A stretch of DNA of 40,731 nucleotides from JBCBTD01 sp039818825 (GTDB lineage: Bacteria > Pseudomonadota > Alphaproteobacteria > Geminicoccales > Geminicoccaceae): the NCBI GenBank assembly GCA_039818825.1, contig JBCBTD010000037.1, forward strand, positions 1-40,731, in the 5' to 3' direction. The notes below the pieces were generated by a model that had not been told where the DNA came from, did not search any database, and worked only from the letters and a program-made list of their open reading frames with translations. The position numbers and the translations under genes were made by a program. Shown piece by piece: positions 30,212-37,913 of the stretch; the first letter of the stretch is position 1, and the number at the start of each line of letters is the position of its first letter.

Positions 30212-32215
30212 GTGGACGATCAGGTTTCGACGGCGGCCAGCGTCGGTCATGGAGCAATGGCGAATGCCCTGAGGGCACTCGCGATGGACGCGGTCCAGGC
30301 CGCCAAGTCTGGTCACCCGGGCATGCCGATGGGGATGGCCGACGTCGCGACCGTGTTGTTCGCAGACGTGCTCAAGTACGACGCGTCGGCACCGGATTGG
30401 CCGGATCGGGACCGCTTCGTGCTTTCCGCCGGCCACGGCTCGATGCTGCTCTACGGTCTGCTCCATCTGAGCGGTTACGCCGACCTGCCGCTCGACGAGC
30501 TTCGCCGGTTTCGCCAGCTCGGAAGCCGAACCGCCGGCCACCCGGAGTACGGCCATGCAGCCGGCATCGAGACGACCACCGGTCCGCTGGGCCAGGGCCT
30601 CGGCAATGCGGTCGGCATGGCGCTCGCCGAACGGCTCTTGAACGCTCGCTACGGCGACGAGGTCGTCGACCACCACACCTGGGTGATCGCCGGCGACGGC
30701 TGCTTGATGGAAGGCGTCAGCCACGAGGCGATCTCGCTGGCCGGCCATTTGCGCTTGGCCAAGCTGGTCGTGCTGTTCGACGACAACGGCATTTCGATCG
30801 ACGGCCCGGTGGCTCTCGCGTGCAGCGACGATCAGCGGCGTCGGTTCGAGGCTGCCGGTTGGGAGACCTATGCCGTCGACGGGCACGACCCGCGGGCGAT
30901 CGCCGACGCGCTCCATGCGGCGAAGGTCAGCGACCGGCCGAGCCTGATCGCCTGCCGCACCGTCATCGGCTTCGGCGCGCCGAACAAGGAGGGTACGGCC
31001 GCGACCCACGGCGCACCGCTCGGCGCCGACGAGGTGGCCGCCGCGCGGGAGCGTCTGGGTTGGCCGCATCCGCCGTTCCACGTGCCGGACGACATCCGTG
31101 CGGCCTGGGCGGAAGCCGGCCGCCGGGGCGCTGCCGCGCGCGACGCTTGGCGGGCGCGTTTCGAAGCGCTGCCGGCGCCGACCCGGGCGACCTTCGAGCG
31201 GACGCTCGGCGGGTCGCTGCCCGAAAGCTTCAACGCAACCGTGGCCGGGTTGAAAGCGTCGCTGATCGCCGCGCCGCCGACCGTGGCGACGCGCAAAGCG
31301 AGCCAGGACGTGCTCGACGTGCTGACCGAGGCCGTGCCCGAGATGCTGGGCGGCTCGGCGGACCTGACCGGCTCCAACAACACCAAGGCGACGGCCACCG
31401 CGGACGTGACCAAGGGCGACTTCTCGGGTCGCTACGTGCACTACGGCGTCCGCGAGCACGGCATGGCGGCGGCGATGAACGGCATCGCGCTGCATGGCGG
31501 CCTCATCCCCTATGGCGGCACGTTCTTGGTGTTCGCCGACTATTGCCGCCCGGCGATCCGCCTGGCGGCGCTGATGCAGATCCGCGTCATCTACGTGCTG
31601 ACCCACGATTCCATCGGCCTCGGCGAGGATGGGCCGACGCACCAGCCGGTCGAGCATCTGGCAAGCCTCCGCGCCATCCCCGGCCTCCTGGTCATGCGTC
31701 CGGCGGACGCCATGGAAACGGCTGAGTGCTGGGTTGCGGCGCTCCAGCGCCACGACCGTCCGAGTGCGCTCGTGTTGACACGGCAGAACCTCGAGCCCAT
31801 CCGCACGACGCCGACCGACGAGAACCTTTGCGCCCGCGGCGCCTATGTCGTCGCCGGCGAGGGCGAACGCGACGTGACCCTGCTCGCCACCGGCTCGGAG
31901 GTCGGCCCGGCGCTGGAGGCGCGGACGCAGCTCGCGGCCGCCGGCATCCGTGCGACGGTGGTGTCGATGCCCTGCTTCGAGCTGTTCGACGAGCAGGACC
32001 AGGCCTATCGGGACGGCGTGCTCGGCACCGCACCGCGCCTTGCCATCGAGGCCGCGAGCCCGTTCGGCTGGACGCGCTACGTGGCACGGGAGGACGATGT
32101 CGTCGGCATGACGGGCTTCGGCGCCTCCGGCCCGGCGGAAGCGCTCTATCCGCATTTCGGTATCACGTCGGAGGCACTGGCGGCCAGGGCCCGGGCGCGG
32201 CTCGGTCGGCGATGA
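30212..32215 (+). CDS. tkt: Transketolase
   Basis: Thiamine-diphosphate enzyme moving two-carbon units in the non-oxidative pentose phosphate pathway or Calvin cycle. It has 667 residues from GTG 30212, with GGAGGGG just upstream. Key elements are SGHPGMPMGMAD (His35), GHGSMLLYGLLHLSGY, the ThDP/Mg motif GDGCLMEGVSHEAISLAGHLRLAKLVVLFDDN, the catalytic Glu in VREHGMAAAMNGIALHGG (about 413) and DSIGLGEDGPTHQPVEHLASLRAIPG. It is a full-length three-domain enzyme. The stop overlaps the rpe start (ATGA), making a tkt-rpe unit. No Calvin-cycle genes such as prk or rbcL are in view, so a pentose-phosphate role is the default. Confidence 0.97.
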   Translation: MDDQVSTAASVGHGAMANALRALAMDAVQAAKSGHPGMPMGMADVATVLFADVLKYDASAPDWPDRDRFVLSAGHGSMLLYGLLHLSGYADLPLDELRRFRQLGSRTAGHPEYGHAAGIETTTGPLGQGLGNAVGMALAERLLNARYGDEVVDHHTWVIAGDGCLMEGVSHEAISLAGHLRLAKLVVLFDDNGISIDGPVALACSDDQRRRFEAAGWETYAVDGHDPRAIADALHAAKVSDRPSLIACRTVIGFGAPNKEGTAATHGAPLGADEVAAARERLGWPHPPFHVPDDIRAAWAEAGRRGAAARDAWRARFEALPAPTRATFERTLGGSLPESFNATVAGLKASLIAAPPTVATRKASQDVLDVLTEAVPEMLGGSADLTGSNNTKATATADVTKGDFSGRYVHYGVREHGMAAAMNGIALHGGLIPYGGTFLVFADYCRPAIRLAALMQIRVIYVLTHDSIGLGEDGPTHQPVEHLASLRAIPGLLVMRPADAMETAECWVAALQRHDRPSALVLTRQNLEPIRTTPTDENLCARGAYVVAGEGERDVTLLATGSEVGPALEARTQLAAAGIRATVVSMPCFELFDEQDQAYRDGVLGTAPRLAIEAASPFGWTRYVAREDDVVGMTGFGASGPAEALYPHFGITSEALAARARARLGRR

Positions 32216-32883
32216 GCAACCCCGACGTCCTGATCGCGCCCTCGGTCCTCGCTGCCGACTTCGCGCATCTCGGTGCCGAGGTCGAAGCGGTAGCGGCGGC
32301 GGGTGCGGATTGGCTCCACCTCGACGTCATGGACGGCCATTTCGTGCCCAACGTCAGCTTCGGGCCGGCGGTGGTGGCGGCCATCCGGCCGCGGGCTCCG
32401 GTCTGCTTCGACTGCCACCTGATGATCGAGCCGGCGGACCCCTATCTGCAGGCGTTCGCGGACGCCGGTGCCGATCGCCTCATCGTCCACGTCGAGGCCT
32501 GCCCGCACCTCGATCGCACGCTCCAGGCGATCAAGGATCTGGGCAAGCAGGCGGGGGTGGCGCTCAACCCGGCGACGCCTGAAGAGACCGTTCGCTACGT
32601 CCTCGATGCGGTCGACCTCGTTTTGGTGATGACCGTGAACCCCGGCTTCGGCGGCCAGAGCTTCCTCCGCTCTCAGCTCGACAAGATCCGCCGGCTGCGC
32701 GCCATGATCGGCAGCCGGCCGGTGCGCCTGGAGGTGGACGGTGGCGTCACGCCGGAAACCGCACCGGCAGTCGTCGCCGCCGGCGCCGACGTGCTGGTCG
32801 CCGGGTCGGCGGTCTTCGGCACCGACGACTACGCGGCGGCCATCCAGGCGCTCCGGCCTGGACCGCTCACGGTCGCTTGCTGA
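32212..32883 (+). CDS. rpe: Ribulose-phosphate 3-epimerase
   Basis: TIM-barrel enzyme interconverting ribulose 5-phosphate and xylulose 5-phosphate, directly supplying transketolase. The ATG at 32212 (223 aa) overlaps the tkt stop; the frame reads open further upstream but that is a shadow of tkt. Family blocks are LIAPSVLAADFAHLGAEV, WLHLDVMDGHFVPNVSFGP, CHLMIEPADPYL, MTVNPGFGGQSFL and LEVDGGVTPETAP, holding the metal-binding His and Asp residues. Length is normal. It overlaps the following ABC ATPase gene by about 7 nt. Confidence 0.97.
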   Translation: MSNPDVLIAPSVLAADFAHLGAEVEAVAAAGADWLHLDVMDGHFVPNVSFGPAVVAAIRPRAPVCFDCHLMIEPADPYLQAFADAGADRLIVHVEACPHLDRTLQAIKDLGKQAGVALNPATPEETVRYVLDAVDLVLVMTVNPGFGGQSFLRSQLDKIRRLRAMIGSRPVRLEVDGGVTPETAPAVVAAGADVLVAGSAVFGTDDYAAAIQALRPGPLTVAC

Positions 32884-33512
32884 CCGGAGACCGCTCGGGC
32901 CGTCGCCAAGCGGCTGCCCTGCTCCAGGTCGTTCGGCTGCGGACACCCCTGATCGGCCCGGTCGATCTCGAGGTCGCCGTTGGCGAATGCGTGGCAATTC
33001 TCGGCGCGTCGGGCGCCGGGAAGTCCCTGTTGCTCCGCGCCATCGCCGATCTCGACCCCAGCGAAGGCAGCGTTCGGCTCGACGGCCGCGATCGCGATGC
33101 CGTCCCGGCGACCGAGTGGCGGCGTTCCGTCGGCCTCGTGCCGGCCGAGAGTGGCTGGTGGGCCGATCGCGTCGACGAGCACTTCCCGACCGATGTGGAC
33201 GTGGGCGCACTCCTCGAGGCCGTTTGCCTGAGCGACGCGTGGGGCTGGGACGTGCAACGCTTGTCGACAGGTGAACGTCAACGCCTTGCCCTGGTGCGGG
33301 CCCTGGCCAATCGCCCGCGCGCGCTGTTGCTCGACGAGCCGACCGCAGCGCTCGATGCGGCTGCGACGACACGCATCGAGGCCCTGATCCGCGGACACTG
33401 CGCCGCTGGCGTCGCCGTGCTGCTCGTCACCCACGACGTGGAGCTTGCCGCGCGGCTGGCCGATCGCCGGCTCGTCATGGAGCGGGGCGGGCTGCATGGC
33501 GACGACGGATGA
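32877..33512 (+). CDS. fetA: ABC transporter ATP-binding protein, FetA (YbbL)-like
   Basis: ATPase partner of the FetB-type permease that follows. Walker A is LGASGAGKS (43-50), the ABC signature is LSTGERQRLALVRAL, and Walker B is ALLLDEPTAALD with the switch His in VLLVTHDVE. It has 211 residues, short as in YbbL. The start is a TTG at 32877 that overlaps the rpe stop; no ATG or GTG precedes the conserved part, so the exact start is uncertain. The overlap with rpe and with fetB points to one transcript from tkt. E. coli FetAB is linked to iron export and oxidative stress resistance; the substrate here is inferred from that. Confidence 0.85.
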   Translation: MLTGDRSGRRQAAALLQVVRLRTPLIGPVDLEVAVGECVAILGASGAGKSLLLRAIADLDPSEGSVRLDGRDRDAVPATEWRRSVGLVPAESGWWADRVDEHFPTDVDVGALLEAVCLSDAWGWDVQRLSTGERQRLALVRALANRPRALLLDEPTAALDAAATTRIEALIRGHCAAGVAVLLVTHDVELAARLADRRLVMERGGLHGDDG

Positions 33513-34315
33513 TGGACTATCTGGCGCTGTCGACGCTCGATCTCGTGCTGGCGTCGTCCTTCCTGGTTCTCAACGTACTGTTCTCGTGGGTGCTGCGGCT
33601 GCGGCTGGAGCGCCAGCTCGTCGTCGCCGCGTTGCGGATGATCGTGCAGCTCTTGATGGTCGGGCTGCTGCTCAAGGCCGTGTTCGCCGTCGCTTCGCCG
33701 TGGGTGACGCTCCTGGTGGCGCTGGCGATGGTCGGCTTTGCGGGCCGCGAGATCTGGGCGCGCCAGGAACGTCGGGTCAAAGGGGTGGCCGGCTATGCGT
33801 TGGGCCCGGCGGCGATGCTGCTCGCGGGGGCCGTCGTCACGGTGTTTGCCCTCACGACGCAGATCGCGCCGACACCCTGGTGGTCGCCCCGCTACGCACT
33901 GCCGCTCTTCGGCATGATCCTGGGCAACACGATGACCGGCGTCAGCCTCGGGCTCGACACGCTGCACACGACGTTGGTGCGCGAGCGTGCGGCGATCGAG
34001 GCGCAGTTGTTGCTGGGGCGGACGCGCTTGGAGGCCGTCGGGCCGGTTCTACGACGCGCCCTGCGCACCGGGTTCACGCCGATCATCAACGCCATGGCCG
34101 CCACCGGCGTCGTGTCGCTGCCGGGGATGATGACCGGCCAGCTCCTCGCGGGTGTCGCGCCTGAAGAGGCCGTGAAGTACCAGCTGTTGATCATGTTCCT
34201 GATCGGCGGTGCCACTGGCCTCGGGGTCTTGGGCGCGGTGCTCACCAGCGTCTGGCGGCTCACCGACCATCGTGATCGCCTTCGCCTCGATCGGTTGGGC
34301 GGCGGCTCGGGCTGA
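33509..34315 (+). CDS. fetB: ABC transporter permease, FetB (YbbM, UPF0014)-like
   Basis: Polytopic inner-membrane protein (268 aa, about 6-7 hydrophobic segments) of the UPF0014 family. Typical segments are RLRLERQLVVAALRMIVQLLMVGLLL, GMILGNTMTGVSLGLDTLH and the strongly conserved LRTGFTPIINAMAATGVVSLPGMMTGQLLAGVAPEEAVKYQLLIMFLIGGATGLG. It overlaps fetA by ATGA, so the two form one transporter. Iron export is the role reported for E. coli; other metals cannot be excluded. It is the last gene of the tkt-rpe-fetA-fetB unit. Confidence 0.9.
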   Translation: MMDYLALSTLDLVLASSFLVLNVLFSWVLRLRLERQLVVAALRMIVQLLMVGLLLKAVFAVASPWVTLLVALAMVGFAGREIWARQERRVKGVAGYALGPAAMLLAGAVVTVFALTTQIAPTPWWSPRYALPLFGMILGNTMTGVSLGLDTLHTTLVRERAAIEAQLLLGRTRLEAVGPVLRRALRTGFTPIINAMAATGVVSLPGMMTGQLLAGVAPEEAVKYQLLIMFLIGGATGLGVLGAVLTSVWRLTDHRDRLRLDRLGGGSG

Positions 34316-34341
34316 GCCGCGCCGCCGCCGACGTGGCCCGA

Positions 34342-34596
34342 TCACGGCACGATCGGTTGACGGCGATCCTTGGCCGCCGGCGACTTGGGTCGCGCGGCCC
34401 GAGGGTCGACCCGGTCGGGCTTTTGCCGGTCGATCGCGTCCGGCTGCGGGTTCGCGAGGAACGCCGCGAAGGCGGCGCGGAGGCGCTGGCCGATCTGCGG
34501 GCGGAAGCGTCCGGTCGCGCGAGTGGCATCGGAGGCGACGCGCCGCTGCGGCGGCACCTCCCATTGTGATTTCCAGAGCAGCATGTGTCGGTCCAT
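34342..34596 (-). CDS. Small hypothetical basic protein
   Basis: Possible gene of 84 residues, not recognised. The ATG at 34596 has GGGGAG eight bases upstream, a good ribosome-binding site, and the product starts MDRHMLLWKSQWEVPPQRRV and has a basic, Pro/Arg-rich, probably disordered C-terminal half (DRQKPDRVDPRAARPKSPAAKDRRQP). It lies just downstream of the RTX gene on the same strand and converges on fetB. The C-terminal half could be a mere open frame in GC-rich DNA, so the case rests on the start region. If it is not real, 34316-34693 is non-coding. Confidence 0.4.
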   Translation of the reverse strand: MDRHMLLWKSQWEVPPQRRVASDATRATGRFRPQIGQRLRAAFAAFLANPQPDAIDRQKPDRVDPRAARPKSPAAKDRRQPIVP

Positions 34597-34693
34597 TGCG
34601 TCTACTCCCCAGTGGACGTGGTTGGATGTGCGGTTGGGGCGTCCGCCCGGGCCCCGATCACGGGACGGACGGCCAGGGGCGGAGGTTCGGCGA

Positions 34694-36196
34694 TCAGCTG
34701 AGCCAGTCGTTGGCACCGTCGAAGACCACGACCGGATCGAACAGGATGCTCTCGTCGGCGATTTCCGCGTTGAGTGCGGCCGCGTCGACGCCGTGCAGGT
34801 AGGCGATCGTGGTCCAGCCTTCGCTCGCCGTGTGCGCGGTCAGGTAGCTGTCACTCGGGTCGCCGACGACGGTGCTGGCGAAGAGCACGTCGGAGAGGGT
34901 GGCTGGCGATCCGCCTGCGAAGTAATCGTTCTCGAAGTCGAACTTGTCGACCCACAGGTGGAAGTCGTGGATGATGTCGAAGCCGACTTCCGTGGTTTCG
35001 AAAGCGACGACGTCGTTACCGGCGTGCAGCGTCAGGTTGTTCACGCCTCTGCCGCCATACACCCAGTCATTGCCGTTGCCACCGGTCACGGTGTCGTCGC
35101 CATCCCCACCCTTGACCAAGTCGTTGCCGTCATTGCCGTGTACTGCGTCGTTGCCGCCTTCGCCGAAGAGATCGTCTTCGTCGTCGCCGCCCGCGATGGT
35201 ATCACCGCCGTAGCCGCCATGGACGGTGTCGTCGCCGTCGCCCGTCAAGATGGTGTCGAAGCCGCCGGCGCCGAACACCGTGTCGTGTCCCGCGTAGGTT
35301 TTGAGATAGTTGTTGACTTCGCTGCCATAGATAAGATCACTGCCGTTGCCAGTGAAGGCATTCTCTATGCTACTAAGTGATTTGTACCCGGTGCCGCCAT
35401 CGGCGTAGCCGAGGATCATGTTGACTTCGATGGCGAGATTGGTGAGGACCATGGAGTGCGGGCTCAAGACGAAGGTGACGGTGTCGATTCCGGACCCGCC
35501 CTGCAGGTCGTCGGTGCCGAAACCGCCGTCCAGCGTGTCGTTGCCCGACCCGCCGCGGAGGTCGTCGTCGCCATTCTCGCCGTAGAGCTTGTCGTTGCCG
35601 TCCTCGCCCCAGAGATCGTCGTCGTTGTTGTCGCCGAGCAAGGTGTCGTCGTCGTCGCCACCGAACAGCTCATCCTCGCCGGCGCCACCATCGAGGAAGT
35701 CGTTTCCCCAATCGCCTTGCAGGTCATCGTGGCCGCTCTCGCCGTACATCGTGTCGTCGCCGGCACCGCCGGCCATCACGTCGCCGCCGCCGCGACCCCA
35801 CATCTGATCGTCGCCGAACCAGCCGTTCAGGGTGTTCGCCAGGTTGTTGCCGATCAGCACGTCGTCGTGGGCGCTGCCGGTAGCGTTCTCGAAACTGACC
35901 AGCACGTCCTTGGCGTAGAGGTTGCCATTGGCCAAGCGGCAGGCCTCGCCGGCAGCGAGATCGACCTGAACCGCGGTGCTGGCCAGCACGTAGCTCATCG
36001 TGTCGTCGCCGGCGCCGCCGTCGAAGTGATCGACCTCGTAAGCCGGTATCCAGCCGCCCCATGGCGCTGGCACCATGGTGAAGTCGGTTTGGTGCGCGCG
36101 AATGATGTCGTCACCGCCGAAGCCGAACAGGAACGACTGCATCGCCTGATCGAGCATGAAATCGTAGCCGTTCGTGCCGTTCATGACGAAAGGCAT
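34694..36196 (-). CDS. RTX (hemolysin-type) calcium-binding repeat protein
   Basis: Acidic 500-residue protein, probably secreted by a type I system. I chose the ATG at 36196, which has GGAGAGGG just upstream and gives MPFVMNGTNGYDFMLDQAMQ. There is no signal peptide, as expected for type I export. Two blocks of GGxGxDxhx nonapeptides are seen (residues about 113-240 and 285-395, for example GGAGDDTMYGESGHDD and GGDGDDTVTGGNGNDWVYGG), which fold into calcium beta-rolls. Only one cysteine is present (Cys86). The C-terminus (from about 400) lacks repeats, is rich in Asp and hydrophobic residues, and could be the export signal. I recognise no enzyme domain. No export genes lie nearby. Confidence 0.88.
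   Translation of the reverse strand: MPFVMNGTNGYDFMLDQAMQSFLFGFGGDDIIRAHQTDFTMVPAPWGGWIPAYEVDHFDGGAGDDTMSYVLASTAVQVDLAAGEACRLANGNLYAKDVLVSFENATGSAHDDVLIGNNLANTLNGWFGDDQMWGRGGGDVMAGGAGDDTMYGESGHDDLQGDWGNDFLDGGAGEDELFGGDDDDTLLGDNNDDDLWGEDGNDKLYGENGDDDLRGGSGNDTLDGGFGTDDLQGGSGIDTVTFVLSPHSMVLTNLAIEVNMILGYADGGTGYKSLSSIENAFTGNGSDLIYGSEVNNYLKTYAGHDTVFGAGGFDTILTGDGDDTVHGGYGGDTIAGGDDEDDLFGEGGNDAVHGNDGNDLVKGGDGDDTVTGGNGNDWVYGGRGVNNLTLHAGNDVVAFETTEVGFDIIHDFHLWVDKFDFENDYFAGGSPATLSDVLFASTVVGDPSDSYLTAHTASEGWTTIAYLHGVDAAALNAEIADESILFDPVVVFDGANDWLS
35009..35344 (-). repeat. RTX nonapeptide repeat block 2 (coding)
   Basis: Tandem nine-residue units encoding residues about 285-396 of the RTX protein, including GGFDTILTG, GGYGGDTIAGG, GEGGNDAVHG and GGDGDDTVTG. 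The DNA shows the matching 27-base periodicity with many GTCGTCGCC-like stretches on the plus strand. Confidence 0.75.
35477..35860 (-). repeat. RTX nonapeptide repeat block 1 (coding)
   Basis: Tandem units encoding residues about 113-240, unusually rich in Asp (for example GDDDDTLLG, DNNDDDLWG, ENGDDDLRG and GGSGNDTLDGG). The longer Asp runs than in block 2 suggest recent internal expansion. Confidence 0.75.
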
Positions 36197-36498
36197 CTTG
36201 CCCTCTCCATTGGAGCTAACCGAGCGGCGCCAGCGCTCGATTTGCGACAGGAGCGTTGGGGTGCCGGATGATTGAGCGTTGTCGCCGCGATCGACGATGC
36301 GAGAGGGATTACCGCCGACGGTCACAGCGACGAAGCGGCAGCAGCCCATAAGCGATCACGCAAATTTGCATGACCTTTGGATGAGTATGCATCCATGTTT
36401 GGCGAACGGCGGAATTCTGCGGCGGCGACGTCGGGGCTGGACATGACCGAACATCGCCGCACAACCTGCCTGCAGAAATCCAGCCACGGCGCAGCGAC
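36197..36498. promoter_or_regulatory. Divergent control region between RTX gene and LysR gene
   Basis: A 302-bp stretch with no convincing gene. It is more A+T-rich around 36355-36420 than its surroundings. There is an inverted repeat GGATG-N6-CATCC (36379-36394) with ATGCAT at its right arm, in the position expected for a LysR-type operator. A second TTTGCATGA element lies just to its left (36365-36373). Promoters for both genes should lie here, but no consensus pair can be named. Confidence 0.45.
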
Positions 36499-37377
36499 AT
36501 GACCGTCAACTGGGATGATCTGAAGGTCGTCTTGGCGATCGCGCGCGAGGGCTCGCTCACCAGCGCAGCGCACGTGCTCGGCGTCGATCAGTCGACGGCA
36601 GGTCGGCGGCTCTCGGCGTTGGAGGCGGAACTCGGCGCCGTGTTGTTCGCACGCTCGAAAACCGGGTTCACGCCGACGGAGGCCGGCGATCGCGCCATCG
36701 CCCGGGCGATGGAGATCGAGGCGCGAGCAGAGCGCATGACCGAGGAGGTGACCGCCGTCGATGCCGGTCCAGGTGGGCTGGTCAGGATCATCGGCAATCC
36801 GTGGACGATGGTGCGCATCGCCGAGGTGGTGCTGCCCGAGCTGCTCGCGGAGCACCCGCAACTGGACGTCCGCACGATCGGGGGGCCGCTGCCGCGCAGC
36901 CTCGCGCGCGCCGACACCGCCATCGCCATCTGGTTCGAGGTGCCGCCCCGGGACACCGAGTTCGGCGTCACCCTCGGTGACGTTCCCTACGCCGTGTACG
37001 GACCCCGCGACACCGATCCCGAGAGTCTCGGCTGGTTGTCGTTCTGGGACGACGAGGCACCGCGACGGGCGCTCTCACGCTGGATCAGCCAGACGCGGCC
37101 GACTGGCGAAAGTCTGCGGCTGACCGCGACCGACAGCTCGGTCCTCCTGGCGGGGATCCGTGCCGGTATCGGCAAGGGCCTGTTGCCGATGTGCCTGGCG
37201 GAACGCGACGAAGGCGTCGTACGCTTGAGCAGCGGCGAGCCGGATCTGGTGCGCGCGCTGCATCTTCATGCGCACCCCGATACGGTACAGAGTGCGCGGG
37301 TGCAGGTGACGATCCGGGCGCTACGTGACAGCTTCGAGCACGCCTTCGGCGCGCCGCCGGAGAGGACCAGTCCATGA
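36499..37377 (+). CDS. LysR-family transcriptional regulator
   Basis: Predicted DNA-binding regulator of 292 residues. The winged helix-turn-helix is at residues about 5-60: WDDLKVVLAIAREGSLTSAAHVLGVDQSTAGRRLSALEAELGAVLFARSKTGFTPTEAGD. The effector domain follows, starting near residue 95 (LVRIIGNPWTMVRIAEVVLPELLAEHPQLDVRTIGG), but the ligand cannot be guessed. It overlaps the globin gene downstream (ATGA) and is divergent from the RTX gene across a region with a palindrome. That layout suggests control of the globin, of its own unit, or of the RTX gene. Confidence 0.93.
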   Translation: MTVNWDDLKVVLAIAREGSLTSAAHVLGVDQSTAGRRLSALEAELGAVLFARSKTGFTPTEAGDRAIARAMEIEARAERMTEEVTAVDAGPGGLVRIIGNPWTMVRIAEVVLPELLAEHPQLDVRTIGGPLPRSLARADTAIAIWFEVPPRDTEFGVTLGDVPYAVYGPRDTDPESLGWLSFWDDEAPRRALSRWISQTRPTGESLRLTATDSSVLLAGIRAGIGKGLLPMCLAERDEGVVRLSSGEPDLVRALHLHAHPDTVQSARVQVTIRALRDSFEHAFGAPPERTSP

Positions 37378-37838
37378 AGTTGAGCCCAGAGGACGTCGAC
37401 ATCCTGCGATCCAGCTTTCGCCGGGTGGCGATGCGTGGGCCCGCAGCCGGCGCCCTGTTCTACGATCGCTTGTTCGCCACCGCGCCCGACGTCCGCCAGC
37501 TCTTCACCGGCGACATGGACGAACAGCGCGTCAAGCTGATGAGCATGATGGGCACGATCGTCGCCCAACTCCACGAGCATGAGGGTCTGGCGCCGATCGC
37601 CGCAGACCTCGCCCGGCGCCACGTCGACTACGGGGTCGAGGCGGTGCACTACGAGAAGGTGCAGGCGGCGCTGCTTTGGACCGTGGCGCGGGTGCTCGGC
37701 GACGACTTCGAGCCGCCGGTCGAGGCAGCTTGGACCCGGGCGATCGCCGCATTGAGCGCAACGATGATCGAGGCTGCCTACGGACGCGACGGGACCGCCA
37801 CGGTCGCGTCCTCCGGGGTTTGTCCGCCGGCTGGTTGA
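37374..37838 (+). CDS. Single-domain bacterial globin
   Basis: Heme protein of 154 residues related to Vitreoscilla hemoglobin and the globin part of flavohemoglobins. By eye alignment, key residues are Tyr30 (B10, LFYDRLF), Phe44 (CD1, VRQLF), proximal His83 (F8, LARRHVDYGV) and Tyr93 (G5, VHYEKV), all as in oxygen-binding family members. The E7 region (KLMSMMGTIVAQL) lacks an obvious Gln or His. There is no reductase domain, so it would need another electron donor for NO dioxygenation. Its ATG overlaps the LysR stop, which implies translational coupling. The last 15 residues are probably disordered. A role in NO or oxygen handling is inferred from the family. Confidence 0.9.
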   Translation: MKLSPEDVDILRSSFRRVAMRGPAAGALFYDRLFATAPDVRQLFTGDMDEQRVKLMSMMGTIVAQLHEHEGLAPIAADLARRHVDYGVEAVHYEKVQAALLWTVARVLGDDFEPPVEAAWTRAIAALSATMIEAAYGRDGTATVASSGVCPPAG

Positions 37839-37913
37839 CGTCGTGAACGCTAGACCTGACACGTTGACTGCCGCGCCGGTGCTGCAGTCGCGGAGCGATG
37901 GAACCAAGCCGTC

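Noticed and set aside
30152..32155. Long minus-strand open frame opposite transketolase
   Set aside because: Covers tkt exactly antisense; composition is typical of a shadow frame and no family motif is present.
35000..35880. CRISPR or tandem non-coding repeat array
   Set aside because: The regular GTCGTCGCC-like periodicity is 27 bp and in frame; it encodes RTX nonapeptides. There are no identical repeats with unique spacers.
34316..36498. Mobile element around the RTX gene
   Set aside because: No transposase, integrase, terminal inverted repeats, target duplications or tRNA attachment site could be seen at the borders; only a composition shift within the RTX gene hints at transfer.
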